A stretch of 6,982 nucleotides of DNA from the NCBI GenBank assembly GCA_030625465.1, contig DAOUQS010000106.1, positions 1 to 6,982 of the forward strand, given 5' to 3'. The first letter of the stretch is position 1; the number at the start of each line of letters is the position of its first letter. A model generated the notes under the pieces. That model ran no database searches and was not told the origin of the DNA. It worked only from the letters and a program-made list of their open reading frames with translations. Below, one piece after another: positions 1 to 6,470 of this stretch. The stretch is from Amylibacter sp. GTDB lineage: Bacteria > Pseudomonadota > Alphaproteobacteria > Rhodobacterales > Rhodobacteraceae. The position numbers and the translations under genes were made by a program.

Positions 1-6
1 ATGTGA

Positions 7-975
7 TCACACCTCTCGTTTTAACGGTCGTGACATCAACTGTTTCAGCGCGGCTTCAACCGATAACTGTTTTTGTAATACGGCTGACACAGCGGCGCAA
101 ATCGGCATTTCAACTTTATATTGATCCGCCAACGCCCCAACCGCCAATGCGGTTGCAATACCTTCCACGGTTTTGGTTTGGGCGAAATCGGCACTGATGC
201 CTACCTGATGGCCAAAGGCGAAATTGCGCGATTGCAGCGAGGTGCAGCTTAGCACCAGATCGCCGAAGCATGACAGGCCTAACAAGGTTTCAGGCTTGGC
301 GCCCATTTTGGCCGCCAGGCTTTTCAGTTCGGCAAAGCCGCGCGTCAGAAGTGCCGCTTGCGCGCTTTCACCCAGTCCCGCACCGCGCACAATCCCGCAG
401 GCGATGGCGTAGACGTTTTTCAACGCACCGCCCAATTGCACGCCTTTCACGTCATCGCTTAGATACATCCGCAGGGTTGTTGTTGACAGCATCACCTGTA
501 AATCCTGCCCCGATGACGGGTCGGCAACAGCAAGCGTCAAGGCGGTTGGTTTACCGGATGCAATTTCTGCGGCGAACCCTGGGCCCGAAATAACGCCTCC
601 GGTATGGTACGGCTGTTCGTCATGCAAAATATCGGTTTGGCTGCGCGCCGTGCCTAACTCGATACCTTTTGCGCACATCAGGATCGGGCAGGTAATGTCG
701 GCAAAGCCGCTGGATTTCAAAACCATCCGTGTAACCTGTGCGGGGACGACCATCAGCACCGCATCCGATCCGCCAAGGTCAGATAAATTGGCGGTTGTTT
801 GTAGCGTGTCGGGTAAGGTTATGCCGGGCAGGTAAGGTGTTTGGCGGGTGCTTCGGATCTGTGCCATCGCAGCACAATCGCGGCCCCAAAGCGTTACGTT
901 ATGCCCACCACTTGCCAGCACGCTTGCCAAAGCAGTACCAAAGGCGCCGGCGCCGATCACCCCTATATTGCTCAT
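7..975 (-). CDS. gpsA: NAD(P)H-dependent glycerol-3-phosphate dehydrogenase
   Basis: This cytoplasmic enzyme reduces dihydroxyacetone phosphate to sn-glycerol-3-phosphate, the backbone precursor of phospholipids. The 322-residue protein has the normal family length. An N-terminal Rossmann fold opens with [13 protein letters not shown] (residues 5-17, GxGxxG dinucleotide loop). CAKGIE lies at 101-106 and GPGFAAE at 131-137. The catalytic lysine is K186 in [13 protein letters not shown], followed by [17 protein letters not shown] (200-216). The C-terminal substrate-domain signature [14 protein letters not shown] is at 233-246. Its start ATG overlaps the tsaD stop TGA (ATGA), and a strong Shine-Dalgarno lies 7 nt upstream, so it is the second gene of a tsaD-gpsA operon. 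All landmarks are intact. GLSC where many homologues have GLSG is a minor variation. The assignment is essentially certain from the motifs; cofactor preference (NADH or NADPH) cannot be read from the sequence. Confidence 0.97.
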   Translation of the reverse strand: MSNIGVIGAGAFGTALASVLASGGHNVTLWGRDCAAMAQIRSTRQTPYLPGITLPDTLQTTANLSDLGGSDAVLMVVPAQVTRMVLKSSGFADITCPILMCAKGIELGTARSQTDILHDEQPYHTGGVISGPGFAAEIASGKPTALTLAVADPSSGQDLQVMLSTTTLRMYLSDDVKGVQLGGALKNVYAIACGIVRGAGLGESAQAALLTRGFAELKSLAAKMGAKPETLLGLSCFGDLVLSCTSLQSRNFAFGHQVGISADFAQTKTVEGIATALAVGALADQYKVEMPICAAVSAVLQKQLSVEAALKQLMSRPLKREV

Positions 976-2072
976 GCTTTTGCCCCTTTTTTACCCGATC
1001 CCAACATTGGTTTTGCTGTTTGATCCAAGGGCCAGCGCGGGCGGGCGGCCATTGCCATGGTGCTGAAATCCCCTGCGCGGTATCTCTCGACCCCGACCCA
1101 TGCGATCATTGCCGCGTTATCGGTGCAATATTTCAAGGGTGGCGCCAGAAATTCAAAGCCCTGCTTTTCGCAAAGCTCTTGCAAGCCTGCGCGTATTTCG
1201 GCATTTGCCGCCACCCCGCCTGCCACCGCAAGAACAGGGGTTTGCGCATCAGTCGCATCGATAAACGCCAAACAGGCGCGGCGGGTTTTTTCGGTTAGGG
1301 TATCGGCCACAGCGGCCTGAAATCCCGCACAAAGGTCAGCGCGGTCTTGCACTGTCAGCCCGCCTTTTTCGGCGACAAGTAAATCGCGTGCGCGGCGCAA
1401 GGCGGTTTTTAAACCGGAAAAAGACATGTCACACCCGGCACGATCCAGCATAGGCCGCGGCAACTTGAACCGTTTCGCATCACCTGCAATCGCTTGTTGT
1501 TCGACCAAAGGCCCACCGGGATTACCAAGCCCCAACAGCTTTGCGGTTTTGTCAAACGCTTCTCCCGGCGCATCATCAATGGTGCCGCCAAGGCGGGTAA
1601 AGCGGTCTGCCGCATGTACAATCAAAAACTGGCAATGCCCGCCGCTGACCAAAAGCATCAGGTAGGGAAATGCGATATCATCGGTCATGCACGGCGTCAG
1701 GGCATGACCCGCCAGATGGTTAACACTGATTAACGGCTTGCCCGCACCCGCCGCCAAACCCTTGGCGCACATCACGCCACTTAACACACCACCGATCAGA
1801 CCGGGGCCGGATGTGACCGCAATCGCATCTATTTCCGGTAGGTCAAGACCGGCATCCGCAAGGGCGGCCTCAACACAAATATCCAACCGCTCTGCATGTG
1901 CGCGCGCCGCAATTTCGGGGACGACACCGCCAAAATCCGCGTGCAATGCATTTTGATCGAACACAACCGTCGACAAAACCTGTGCAGGTTTTCCCGTAGC
2001 ATGTCGCACGACAGCCGCCGCAGTATCATCACAACTGCTTTCCAGACCAAGAATTGTTACAGTATCGGACAT
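972..2072 (-). CDS. tsaD: tRNA N6-adenosine threonylcarbamoyltransferase (TsaD/Kae1/Gcp family)
   Basis: TsaD transfers the threonylcarbamoyl group from threonylcarbamoyl-AMP to A37 of ANN-decoding tRNAs, making t6A with TsaB and TsaE in the cytoplasm. The protein begins with the family signature [16 protein letters not shown] (residues 7-22). The metal-binding histidines are H119 and H123 in VNHLAGH, and the metal-binding aspartate is D318 in [17 protein letters not shown] (143-150), GEAFDK (170-175), SFSGLKTA (217-224) and VAGGVAAN (283-290) are also present, so the ASKHA-fold core is complete. The chosen start gives 366 residues. The frame stays open to an ATG at 2132, but that would add 20 residues not expected in the family and use most of the divergent gap with hemD. 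No strong ribosome binding site is visible at 2072; AAGG lies about 13 nt upstream. The 3' end overlaps gpsA by 4 bp. The short lysine-rich C-terminal tail (GSGKKGAKA) is unremarkable. Confidence 0.96.
   Translation of the reverse strand: MSDTVTILGLESSCDDTAAAVVRHATGKPAQVLSTVVFDQNALHADFGGVVPEIAARAHAERLDICVEAALADAGLDLPEIDAIAVTSGPGLIGGVLSGVMCAKGLAAGAGKPLISVNHLAGHALTPCMTDDIAFPYLMLLVSGGHCQFLIVHAADRFTRLGGTIDDAPGEAFDKTAKLLGLGNPGGPLVEQQAIAGDAKRFKLPRPMLDRAGCDMSFSGLKTALRRARDLLVAEKGGLTVQDRADLCAGFQAAVADTLTEKTRRACLAFIDATDAQTPVLAVAGGVAANAEIRAGLQELCEKQGFEFLAPPLKYCTDNAAMIAWVGVERYRAGDFSTMAMAARPRWPLDQTAKPMLGSGKKGAKA
983..992 (-). promoter_or_regulatory. Strong ribosome binding site of gpsA inside the tsaD 3' end
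   Basis: On the minus strand this reads AAAAAAGGGG, ending 7 nt before the gpsA ATG at 975. It supports that start codon. It also shows that gpsA can recruit ribosomes itself as well as being coupled to tsaD translation through the ATGA overlap. Confidence 0.7.
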
Positions 2073-2149
2073 TGCCAAGGATTGCCTTACGTGTTCATTT
2101 AACAGCCGAGTTATCATCTGACCCCAAGGCAAGCAATGGCAGCTGTTTC
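2073..2149. promoter_or_regulatory. Divergent intergenic region between tsaD and hemD
   Basis: This 77-bp gap must carry promoters for tsaD-gpsA (minus) and hemD (plus) unless the promoters lie inside the coding regions. I see no convincing -35/-10 pair. On the minus strand TTGCTT followed about 15 nt later by GATAAC is the nearest candidate. On the plus strand TTGCCT (2082-2087) and TATCAT (2112-2117) are 24 nt apart, which is too far. No FnrL-type TTGAT-N4-ATCAA palindrome is present. hemD has no clear Shine-Dalgarno; the nearest purine run (AAGG, 2126-2129) is 20 nt from its ATG. Confidence 0.4.
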
Positions 2150-2851
2150 ATGAATACGACAAACAAAACTTTACTGATGATCCGCGCCGCGACCCAATCC
2201 TCTGATTTCGTAGCGGAACTAAAGGTGGCAAACCCTGTAGTCTATGCACCTATGGTTAATATTGAGCCGTTAAATGTGGATCAGGTGCTGCCAAATGTTG
2301 ATCCGGTTATTTTCACATCATCAAATGCGGTGCGGCTTTATGCCGACAAAACGCAAAACCGCACCATAGATACACTATGCGTAGGCACCGTCACCGCGCG
2401 CACGGCAACGCGGTTTGGCTTTAGGGTTTTGCAAAGTTTTGAACATGCACAAGGGCTGGTTGAACATTTTCGCCGCAGCACAAAACCCAAAAAACCCATG
2501 CTTTATCCAAGGGCCGAAACCGTAAGTTTGGACATCGCGCATAAGCTGGGCGAAATCGGTTATCACATATCCGATCCGGTTTTGTATCGGCAAAGCTTTC
2601 AGCCCCTATCGAAAGAAGGTCGGGAGAAAATCGAATCATCCCCCGTGCTTGTCCCGATATTTTCACGCGAAATTGCCAAACGCTTTCGTGAAAGCCTGAT
2701 TTCCATAAATCCCTGCGACTTGACTTTGGTTTGCATAAGCACGCCCGTTGCCGCGATTTTCACTGATTCAAGCGGATTTAGCGTTGAAATCGCGCAAAAA
2801 CCGACGCGGGCCGCATTGATTGAAAAAATAAAAGCCTGCCTTTCTGCCTAG
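2150..2851 (+). CDS. hemD: Uroporphyrinogen-III synthase
   Basis: HemD cyclises hydroxymethylbilane with inversion of ring D to give uroporphyrinogen III, the precursor of heme, siroheme, cobalamin and bacteriochlorophyll. The 233-residue length is normal. The family is poorly conserved, but its landmarks are visible in order. They are TLLMIRAATQSSDF at the N-terminus (residues 7-20, the LLxTRP region), VIFTSSNAVRLYA (53-65), CVGTVTARTATRFGF (77-91), LYPRAETVSLDIAHKL (118-133) and the C-terminal LVCISTPVAAIF (193-204). These match the two alternating Rossmann-like lobes of HemD. The start at 2150 is preferred because the upstream in-frame ATG at 2054 would run into tsaD, and a later start would remove the first beta strand. 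No hemC adjoins it. The membrane proteins downstream, a mitofilin-like protein and HemY, match the hemD-associated order known in related bacteria and support the call. Confidence 0.88.
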   Translation: MNTTNKTLLMIRAATQSSDFVAELKVANPVVYAPMVNIEPLNVDQVLPNVDPVIFTSSNAVRLYADKTQNRTIDTLCVGTVTARTATRFGFRVLQSFEHAQGLVEHFRRSTKPKKPMLYPRAETVSLDIAHKLGEIGYHISDPVLYRQSFQPLSKEGREKIESSPVLVPIFSREIAKRFRESLISINPCDLTLVCISTPVAAIFTDSSGFSVEIAQKPTRAALIEKIKACLSA

Positions 2852-2878
2852 AAAGTAGGAACAAAGGCTTTAAGCCTT
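2831..2878 (+). repeat. Competing short inverted repeats after hemD
   Basis: Three short complementary segments lie in series: AAAGCCT (2831-2837), AAGGCTTT (2864-2871) and AAGCCTT (2872-2878). The middle one can pair with the left one, or form a tight local hairpin with the right one, but not both. Inside the left-hand pairing sits another 5-bp stem, CTTTC (2840-2844) with GAAAG (2851-2855), whose loop contains most of the hemD stop codon. There is no following T-run, so it does not look like a simple intrinsic terminator. The stems are short and may be chance. Confidence 0.35.
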
Positions 2879-2891
2879 GGCAGCGGCACTC

Positions 2892-2897
2892 TATATT
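2892..2897 (+). promoter_or_regulatory. Possible -10 element (TATATT) ahead of the mitofilin-like gene
   Basis: TATATT sits 27 nt upstream of the GTG start at 2925, a plausible distance for an internal promoter. At the expected -35 position (about 2869-2874) the sequence is TTTAAG, a poor match. It is offered only because the 73-bp hemD-mic60 gap is the one place in this gene set where a second promoter would fit. Confidence 0.2.
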
Positions 2898-2910
2898 CAG
2901 GTTATTAGAT

Positions 2911-2916
2911 AAAAGG
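2911..2916 (+). promoter_or_regulatory. Ribosome binding site deciding the GTG start of the mitofilin-like gene
   Basis: AAAAGG lies 8 nt before the GTG at 2925. No in-frame ATG lies near by, and the encoded N-terminus (MAKKDTKKAK) directly follows, so GTG is the likely initiation codon. Confidence 0.65.
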
Positions 2917-2924
2917 TATCTCCA

Positions 2925-4139
2925 GTGGCAAAAAAAGACACCAAAAAAGCAAAAGCTGAACCGGTCGAAAAGAACCAAGAGGTTCCGGACGTGGTGGAAA
3001 TCGACGATGCATTAGACGACGATGCATTAGACGAAGATATTCCTGAAGAGGTGTATGAGGAAGACCATGACGACACGCATGATGAGGAGCATGAAAACCT
3101 TCATGAACACGGCTCGTTATCATCAAGCATTCTGCGCGTTCTGGCAATTTTGCTGATAGGGGCGGCGGCGGCACTTTGGGCCGGGCCAAAATTGGCGCCG
3201 ATATTGCCGGCAGGTTTGAAACCTGTTGCCGATTTTCTGTCACCGCAGACGGATATTACAGAACAGGTCACAGCACTTAAGGCGGATTTTTCCAAACGTC
3301 TGGCCGCAATTGAAGCGGCAAACAACGCGTTGGACATAACAGCGGATATAGCGCCCGAACTTGCGCGACTTGCCGCAAAGGATGCGGAAATTGACGCGGC
3401 TTTAGCGACACTTGCAAAAGCCACAAACGCGCTGGACGTGGCCATTGCAACATTGCAATCCGAGGTTACCGAAGTGACAGCGCTGCAAGCGATGTCGGCA
3501 CAAGGCGGCCAAGCCTCGGATCAGGCGATACAACAGTTTGAAGGCAAACTAGCAGCCATTTCCGCCGCACAACTGAAGCTGAACAAAAGCCAGTTGGTCG
3601 CCGTGGAAGCGCAGCAAAACGCAGAAGATAAATTGCGTTTGGCGGATGCAACAAACGCTGTATCAGGCATTGCAAATGCGTTGAAAGCTGGCCTGCCGTT
3701 TCAAAATGAACTGGGGCAATTATCCGGAACCACAGGGATAGAGATCCCGTCGGAGCTGGCAGATATCGCCAAAACGGGCGCGCCGTCCTTAACCGATCTG
3801 AAAAAACAACTGCCTGAACTTTCACGTATCGTTTTGCGTGAAAATGCGGCTGCAAACACAGAAAACGATATCGCTGGAAAGTTCGCAGCATTTCTGAAAT
3901 CGCAAGTGGGCACGCGTTCACTAGAGCCGCAACAAGGCAATGATATGGATGCGGTTTTGTCCCGCATGGAAGCGTCACTTGACGCAGATGATCTGGAAAA
4001 TACGCTGGCCGAAACCAGCAATCTTAATGATGCAGCACAACAAACGATGACCGATTGGATTGCAGATCTTGCCCAATTGAATAGCGCACAAAAATCGCTG
4101 CATGCCGTGCAACAACAACTGTCCGCAGCGCAAAGGTAG
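2925..4139 (+). CDS. Mitofilin/Mic60-like inner-membrane protein (COG4223 type)
   Basis: This is a 404-residue protein with Mic60 architecture. It has a short lysine-rich N-terminus (1-16) and a very acidic, histidine-containing segment (about 26-62). One transmembrane helix follows (about 68-86, ILRVLAILLIGAAAALWA), then a long Ala/Gln/Glu-rich, mostly helical and probably coiled-coil region (about 110-250). The C-terminal domain (about 320-400) contains FLKSQVGTRSLEP and a segment ending in AAQQTMTDWIADLAQLNSA, which resembles the mitofilin signature. The inferred topology is N-terminus in the cytoplasm and C-terminal bulk in the periplasm. In mitochondria Mic60 shapes crista junctions; alphaproteobacterial homologues are known and have been linked to inner-membrane shape. 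The gene lies between hemD and hemY and ends 7 bp before hemY, which is the usual alphaproteobacterial setting. It starts with GTG. The call rests on architecture, C-terminal resemblance and context, because the coiled-coil part is not diagnostic by itself. Confidence 0.82.
   Translation: MAKKDTKKAKAEPVEKNQEVPDVVEIDDALDDDALDEDIPEEVYEEDHDDTHDEEHENLHEHGSLSSSILRVLAILLIGAAAALWAGPKLAPILPAGLKPVADFLSPQTDITEQVTALKADFSKRLAAIEAANNALDITADIAPELARLAAKDAEIDAALATLAKATNALDVAIATLQSEVTEVTALQAMSAQGGQASDQAIQQFEGKLAAISAAQLKLNKSQLVAVEAQQNAEDKLRLADATNAVSGIANALKAGLPFQNELGQLSGTTGIEIPSELADIAKTGAPSLTDLKKQLPELSRIVLRENAAANTENDIAGKFAAFLKSQVGTRSLEPQQGNDMDAVLSRMEASLDADDLENTLAETSNLNDAAQQTMTDWIADLAQLNSAQKSLHAVQQQLSAAQR
3002..3034 (+). 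repeat. 15-bp tandem repeat, 2.2 copies, in frame
   Basis: CGACGATGCATTAGA is repeated exactly (3002-3016 and 3017-3031) and followed by a further CGA. It encodes a doubled DDALD in the acidic N-terminal segment of the mitofilin-like protein. The unit is five codons long, so copy-number changes would keep the reading frame. Confidence 0.85.
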
Positions 4140-4140
4140 G
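4132..4140 (+). promoter_or_regulatory. Ribosome binding site of hemY overlapping the preceding stop codon
   Basis: AAAGGTAGG contains the mic60 stop TAG (4137-4139) and ends 6 nt before the hemY ATG at 4147. The arrangement implies that ribosomes finishing mic60 help hemY initiation. Confidence 0.6.
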
Positions 4141-4146
4141 TAAATT

Positions 4147-5538
4147 ATGATCGGGTCATTACTACGCATTGTATTGTTTATTTGCGCGATCGCGCTGATC
4201 ACATTCGGCATTGCCTTTGTCATCGAAACAGGCGGCGAAGTCCGCGTGTCCGTGGCCGCAATGGAATACAGTTTCAGCCCATTGGTTGCGGTTATCCTTG
4301 TGGTACTGCTACTGGCCGCGGTCTGGCTGGCAATCGTTGCATTGGGCTTGATGTCTGCGGTATTTCACTTCTTTAACGGTGATGAGACCGCGATTACGCG
4401 CTATTTTAACCGCAACCGCGAAAAACGCGGCTTTGATGCATTGGCCGACGGCATGGTCGCGCTGGCTGCCGGTGAAGGCAAAACCGCGCTTTCACAGGTA
4501 TCAAAAGCCGAAAAGATGCTGAACCGGCCCGAGTTGACAAATCTGGTAAACGCCCAAGCCGCCGAGATGACAGGCGACACCAAAAAAGCGTTGAAATACT
4601 ATAAACGTCTGTTGGAAAATGACCGCACCCGGTTTGTCGGTGTGCGCGGCTTGATGAAGCAAAAACTGGCAGAGGGCGATACCGACACGGCCATGAAGCT
4701 AGCGCAAAAAGCCTTTGCTTTGCACCCGGCGCACGAAGACACGCAAAACCTGCTGTTCGAGATGCAGTCGGATGCAAGCGACTGGTTAGGCGCGCGTGAA
4801 ACCCTTGTGACCAAGGTGCGCAAAGGTTCCCTGCCAAAGGATGTCGGGCGACGCCGAGAAGCGGTTCTGGCATTGGCGGATGCAAAATGCAAACTGGATG
4901 CAGGCGACGTGGAGGCGGGCAAAGCCGCCGCACTTAATGCCAACAAGCTTGCGCCGACACTTGTTCCCGCCGCGGTTCTGGCCGCAGAAATGCAAACCTT
5001 GTCCGGTAATAAATCAAGTGCGACAAAAATTCTTAAAAAGGCATGGGGCGGTAACCCGCATCCTGAACTGGCCGCGGCTTTTGCCGAAATCCAAGCGGAT
5101 GAAACCTCTGCACAACGTTTGAAACGCTTCAATGCGCTGACAAAGCTGAACCCGAATGACGCAGAAACGCGGCTGTTAAAAGCCGAGCTGGCACTGGCCG
5201 ATGAAGATTTCCCTGCGGCACGTCGTGCATTGGGCGATTTGGACGAAACGGCACCAACAACGCGTTCCCTGTCGATTATGGCAGCGATCCATCGTGGTGA
5301 AGGTGCCGGTGATGAAGTGGTGCGCGGCTGGTTGAACAAGGCCCTGACCGCATCGCGTGGACCGCAATGGATTTGCAATTCTTGCAACAAAATCCACGAT
5401 GCGTGGGGGCCGAAATGTGATAATTGCAAAGCCTTCGACAGCATGGATTGGAAATCCCCGCCTGCCAGTGACGACGTCACGCAAACCACACGGGTATTGC
5501 CGTTTGTCGACAGTGTTCTGACCGTATCAGAAACCTAG
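4147..5538 (+). CDS. hemY: HemY family membrane-anchored TPR protein with C-terminal four-cysteine ribbon
   Basis: This is HemY of the proteobacterial heme-locus type (HemY_N plus TPR), not the protoporphyrinogen oxidase also called HemY in Gram-positives. It has 463 residues. Two transmembrane helices (about 7-26 and 46-70) flank a short periplasmic loop, and the basic segment NRNREKRG after the second places the rest in the cytoplasm. Residues about 95-400 form TPR-like helical pairs, clear examples being 136-165 (GDTKKALKYYKRLL) and 175-195 (GDTDTAMKLAQKAFALHP). The C-terminus has W408, then C410-x2-C413, W420, and C424-x2-C427, a probable metal-binding rubredoxin-like ribbon recalling the one in the TPR protein LapB/YciM. 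A roughly 36-residue tail follows. HemY's biochemical role is unsettled; it is thought to organise late tetrapyrrole enzymes at the membrane. The gene lies 7 bp after mic60, and its stop codon overlaps that of the convergent gene. Confidence 0.92.
   Translation: MIGSLLRIVLFICAIALITFGIAFVIETGGEVRVSVAAMEYSFSPLVAVILVVLLLAAVWLAIVALGLMSAVFHFFNGDETAITRYFNRNREKRGFDALADGMVALAAGEGKTALSQVSKAEKMLNRPELTNLVNAQAAEMTGDTKKALKYYKRLLENDRTRFVGVRGLMKQKLAEGDTDTAMKLAQKAFALHPAHEDTQNLLFEMQSDASDWLGARETLVTKVRKGSLPKDVGRRREAVLALADAKCKLDAGDVEAGKAAALNANKLAPTLVPAAVLAAEMQTLSGNKSSATKILKKAWGGNPHPELAAAFAEIQADETSAQRLKRFNALTKLNPNDAETRLLKAELALADEDFPAARRALGDLDETAPTTRSLSIMAAIHRGEGAGDEVVRGWLNKALTASRGPQWICNSCNKIHDAWGPKCDNCKAFDSMDWKSPPASDDVTQTTRVLPFVDSVLTVSET
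5535..5538. other. Shared palindromic stop site CTAG of convergent genes
   Basis: The plus-strand TAG of hemY (5536-5538) and the minus-strand TAG of the cyclodeaminase-like gene (5537-5535) overlap in one CTAG. There is no space between the operons for a conventional terminator, so each transcript must end inside the neighbouring coding region. Confidence 0.9.
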
Positions 5539-6470
5539 GCGTTAACCTCGCGCCATTTCTGCAATATCAGCTTTGCCGTCATTAAATCCAGATGCGCCCC
5601 GCCGCCATTTTTAAACAGGGTAATTTCCGTGTCATTTTCCTTGCAGAATAAACCGGATGCAATGTCGTAATAATCGGCAATAATATCACTTTTTGAAATA
5701 GCGCCGCTGGCAATCGGCAGCTTCAGTTCGCCAATATGGTCGATGGTGGTTTCACGGCTATCCACAAAAATCCGCGCCTTTTGCAACGCTGTATCATCTG
5801 CCTCGCGCATATCGGGGCGATAGGCGCCGATCAGGTTCAAGTGTTGACCGTCACGAAGCCATTCGCCTTTGATCACGGGTTGCGACGACATCGTGGCGCA
5901 GTTGATTATATCGGCATGTTGTACTGCATCCGCCAGATTTGTTACCTGCGATATGTCAAAATTGCCGGACAATTCTGCCACCATTTTTTGTGCATTTTCA
6001 GGACTGCGGTTCCAGACCATGAAACGCGCGCCCGCAAAAGCCGAGGCATAGGCCGATACCATATTGCGCGAAACCGTTCCGGCACCGACGATCAGAATGT
6101 CCTTGCTGTCGGGCCGCGCCAGCAGTTTTGCGCCCAGCAAACTGTCCCCGGCAGTTTTCCACTTTGTCACCAGATGAAAATCAACCAGCGCTTCCAGCTG
6201 CCCGGTATCATCATCAAACAGCATCACCCCGCCGTTAACCATCGGAATGTCTTTAGCGGTGTTTTCAGGCACAATCGTGGCACTTTTCACCAGCGCACCC
6301 AAACCGTCAATCCATGCGGAACGCGACAACAACGTATCATCACCACGATAAACCAGCCCGTCCGAGATACTGGCTTTCGGCAGGCGGTGCCCTGCCAGCA
6401 GCGCATCCGAAATATCACCCCATTTCAGGATGCTATCCATCGCGTCAAAATCGATATAGGGTACAGTCAT
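5535..6470 (-). CDS. Ornithine cyclodeaminase/mu-crystallin family oxidoreductase
   Basis: A 311-residue NAD(P)-binding protein of the OCD/CRYM/alanine dehydrogenase fold, normal in length. Residues 79-97 (NGGVMLFDDDTGQLEALVD) and the conserved lysine K62 (LVKSATIVPEN) belong to the substrate domain. LIVGAGTVS (126-134) is the Rossmann loop. GAYRPDMREADD (215-226) precedes VDSRETT (237-243), and GGGAHLDLMTAKLI (289-302) closes the fold. Two features argue against calling it a true ornithine cyclodeaminase. The family RTAA motif reads WKTAGDS (K105 in place of Arg), and the position of the catalytic Asp in the bacterial ornithine enzyme falls in GAYRPDMRE, which resembles the RPDxRE of mu-crystallin instead. 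An imino-acid (ketimine) reductase or related activity is therefore plausible, but the substrate is unknown. It is the second gene of a pair with the HAD hydrolase (ATGA overlap). Its own ribosome binding site is weak (GGA about 9 nt upstream), suggesting translational coupling. Confidence 0.87.
   Translation of the reverse strand: MTVPYIDFDAMDSILKWGDISDALLAGHRLPKASISDGLVYRGDDTLLSRSAWIDGLGALVKSATIVPENTAKDIPMVNGGVMLFDDDTGQLEALVDFHLVTKWKTAGDSLLGAKLLARPDSKDILIVGAGTVSRNMVSAYASAFAGARFMVWNRSPENAQKMVAELSGNFDISQVTNLADAVQHADIINCATMSSQPVIKGEWLRDGQHLNLIGAYRPDMREADDTALQKARIFVDSRETTIDHIGELKLPIASGAISKSDIIADYYDIASGLFCKENDTEITLFKNGGGAHLDLMTAKLILQKWREVNA

Noticed and set aside
2..11. Perfect palindrome TGTGATCACA at the gpsA stop codon
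   Set aside because: It resembles CRP half-sites, but without the 6-bp spacer it is not a CRP site. It lies at a gene end, and a 10-bp palindrome is easily chance.
738..1298. Plus-strand open frame (186 codons) across the gpsA-tsaD junction
   Set aside because: It is antisense to two confidently identified enzymes. Its composition is Cys/Arg/His-rich, as expected for a shadow frame.
2054..2149. Upstream ATG extension of hemD, and the matching upstream start of tsaD at 2132
   Set aside because: Both extensions overlap each other across the divergent gap, add residues not expected in either family, and lack ribosome binding sites.
2297..2333. TTGAT and ATCAA-like halves inside hemD suggesting an FnrL site
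   Set aside because: The halves are separated by far more than the 4-nt spacer of an FNR-type operator, and they lie inside coding sequence.
4599..5489. Long minus-strand open frame (296 codons) opposite hemY
   Set aside because: It is Ser/Ala/Arg-rich with no family motif, and it lies antisense to a strand with clear TPR repeats and a cysteine ribbon. It is explained by codon bias of the real gene.
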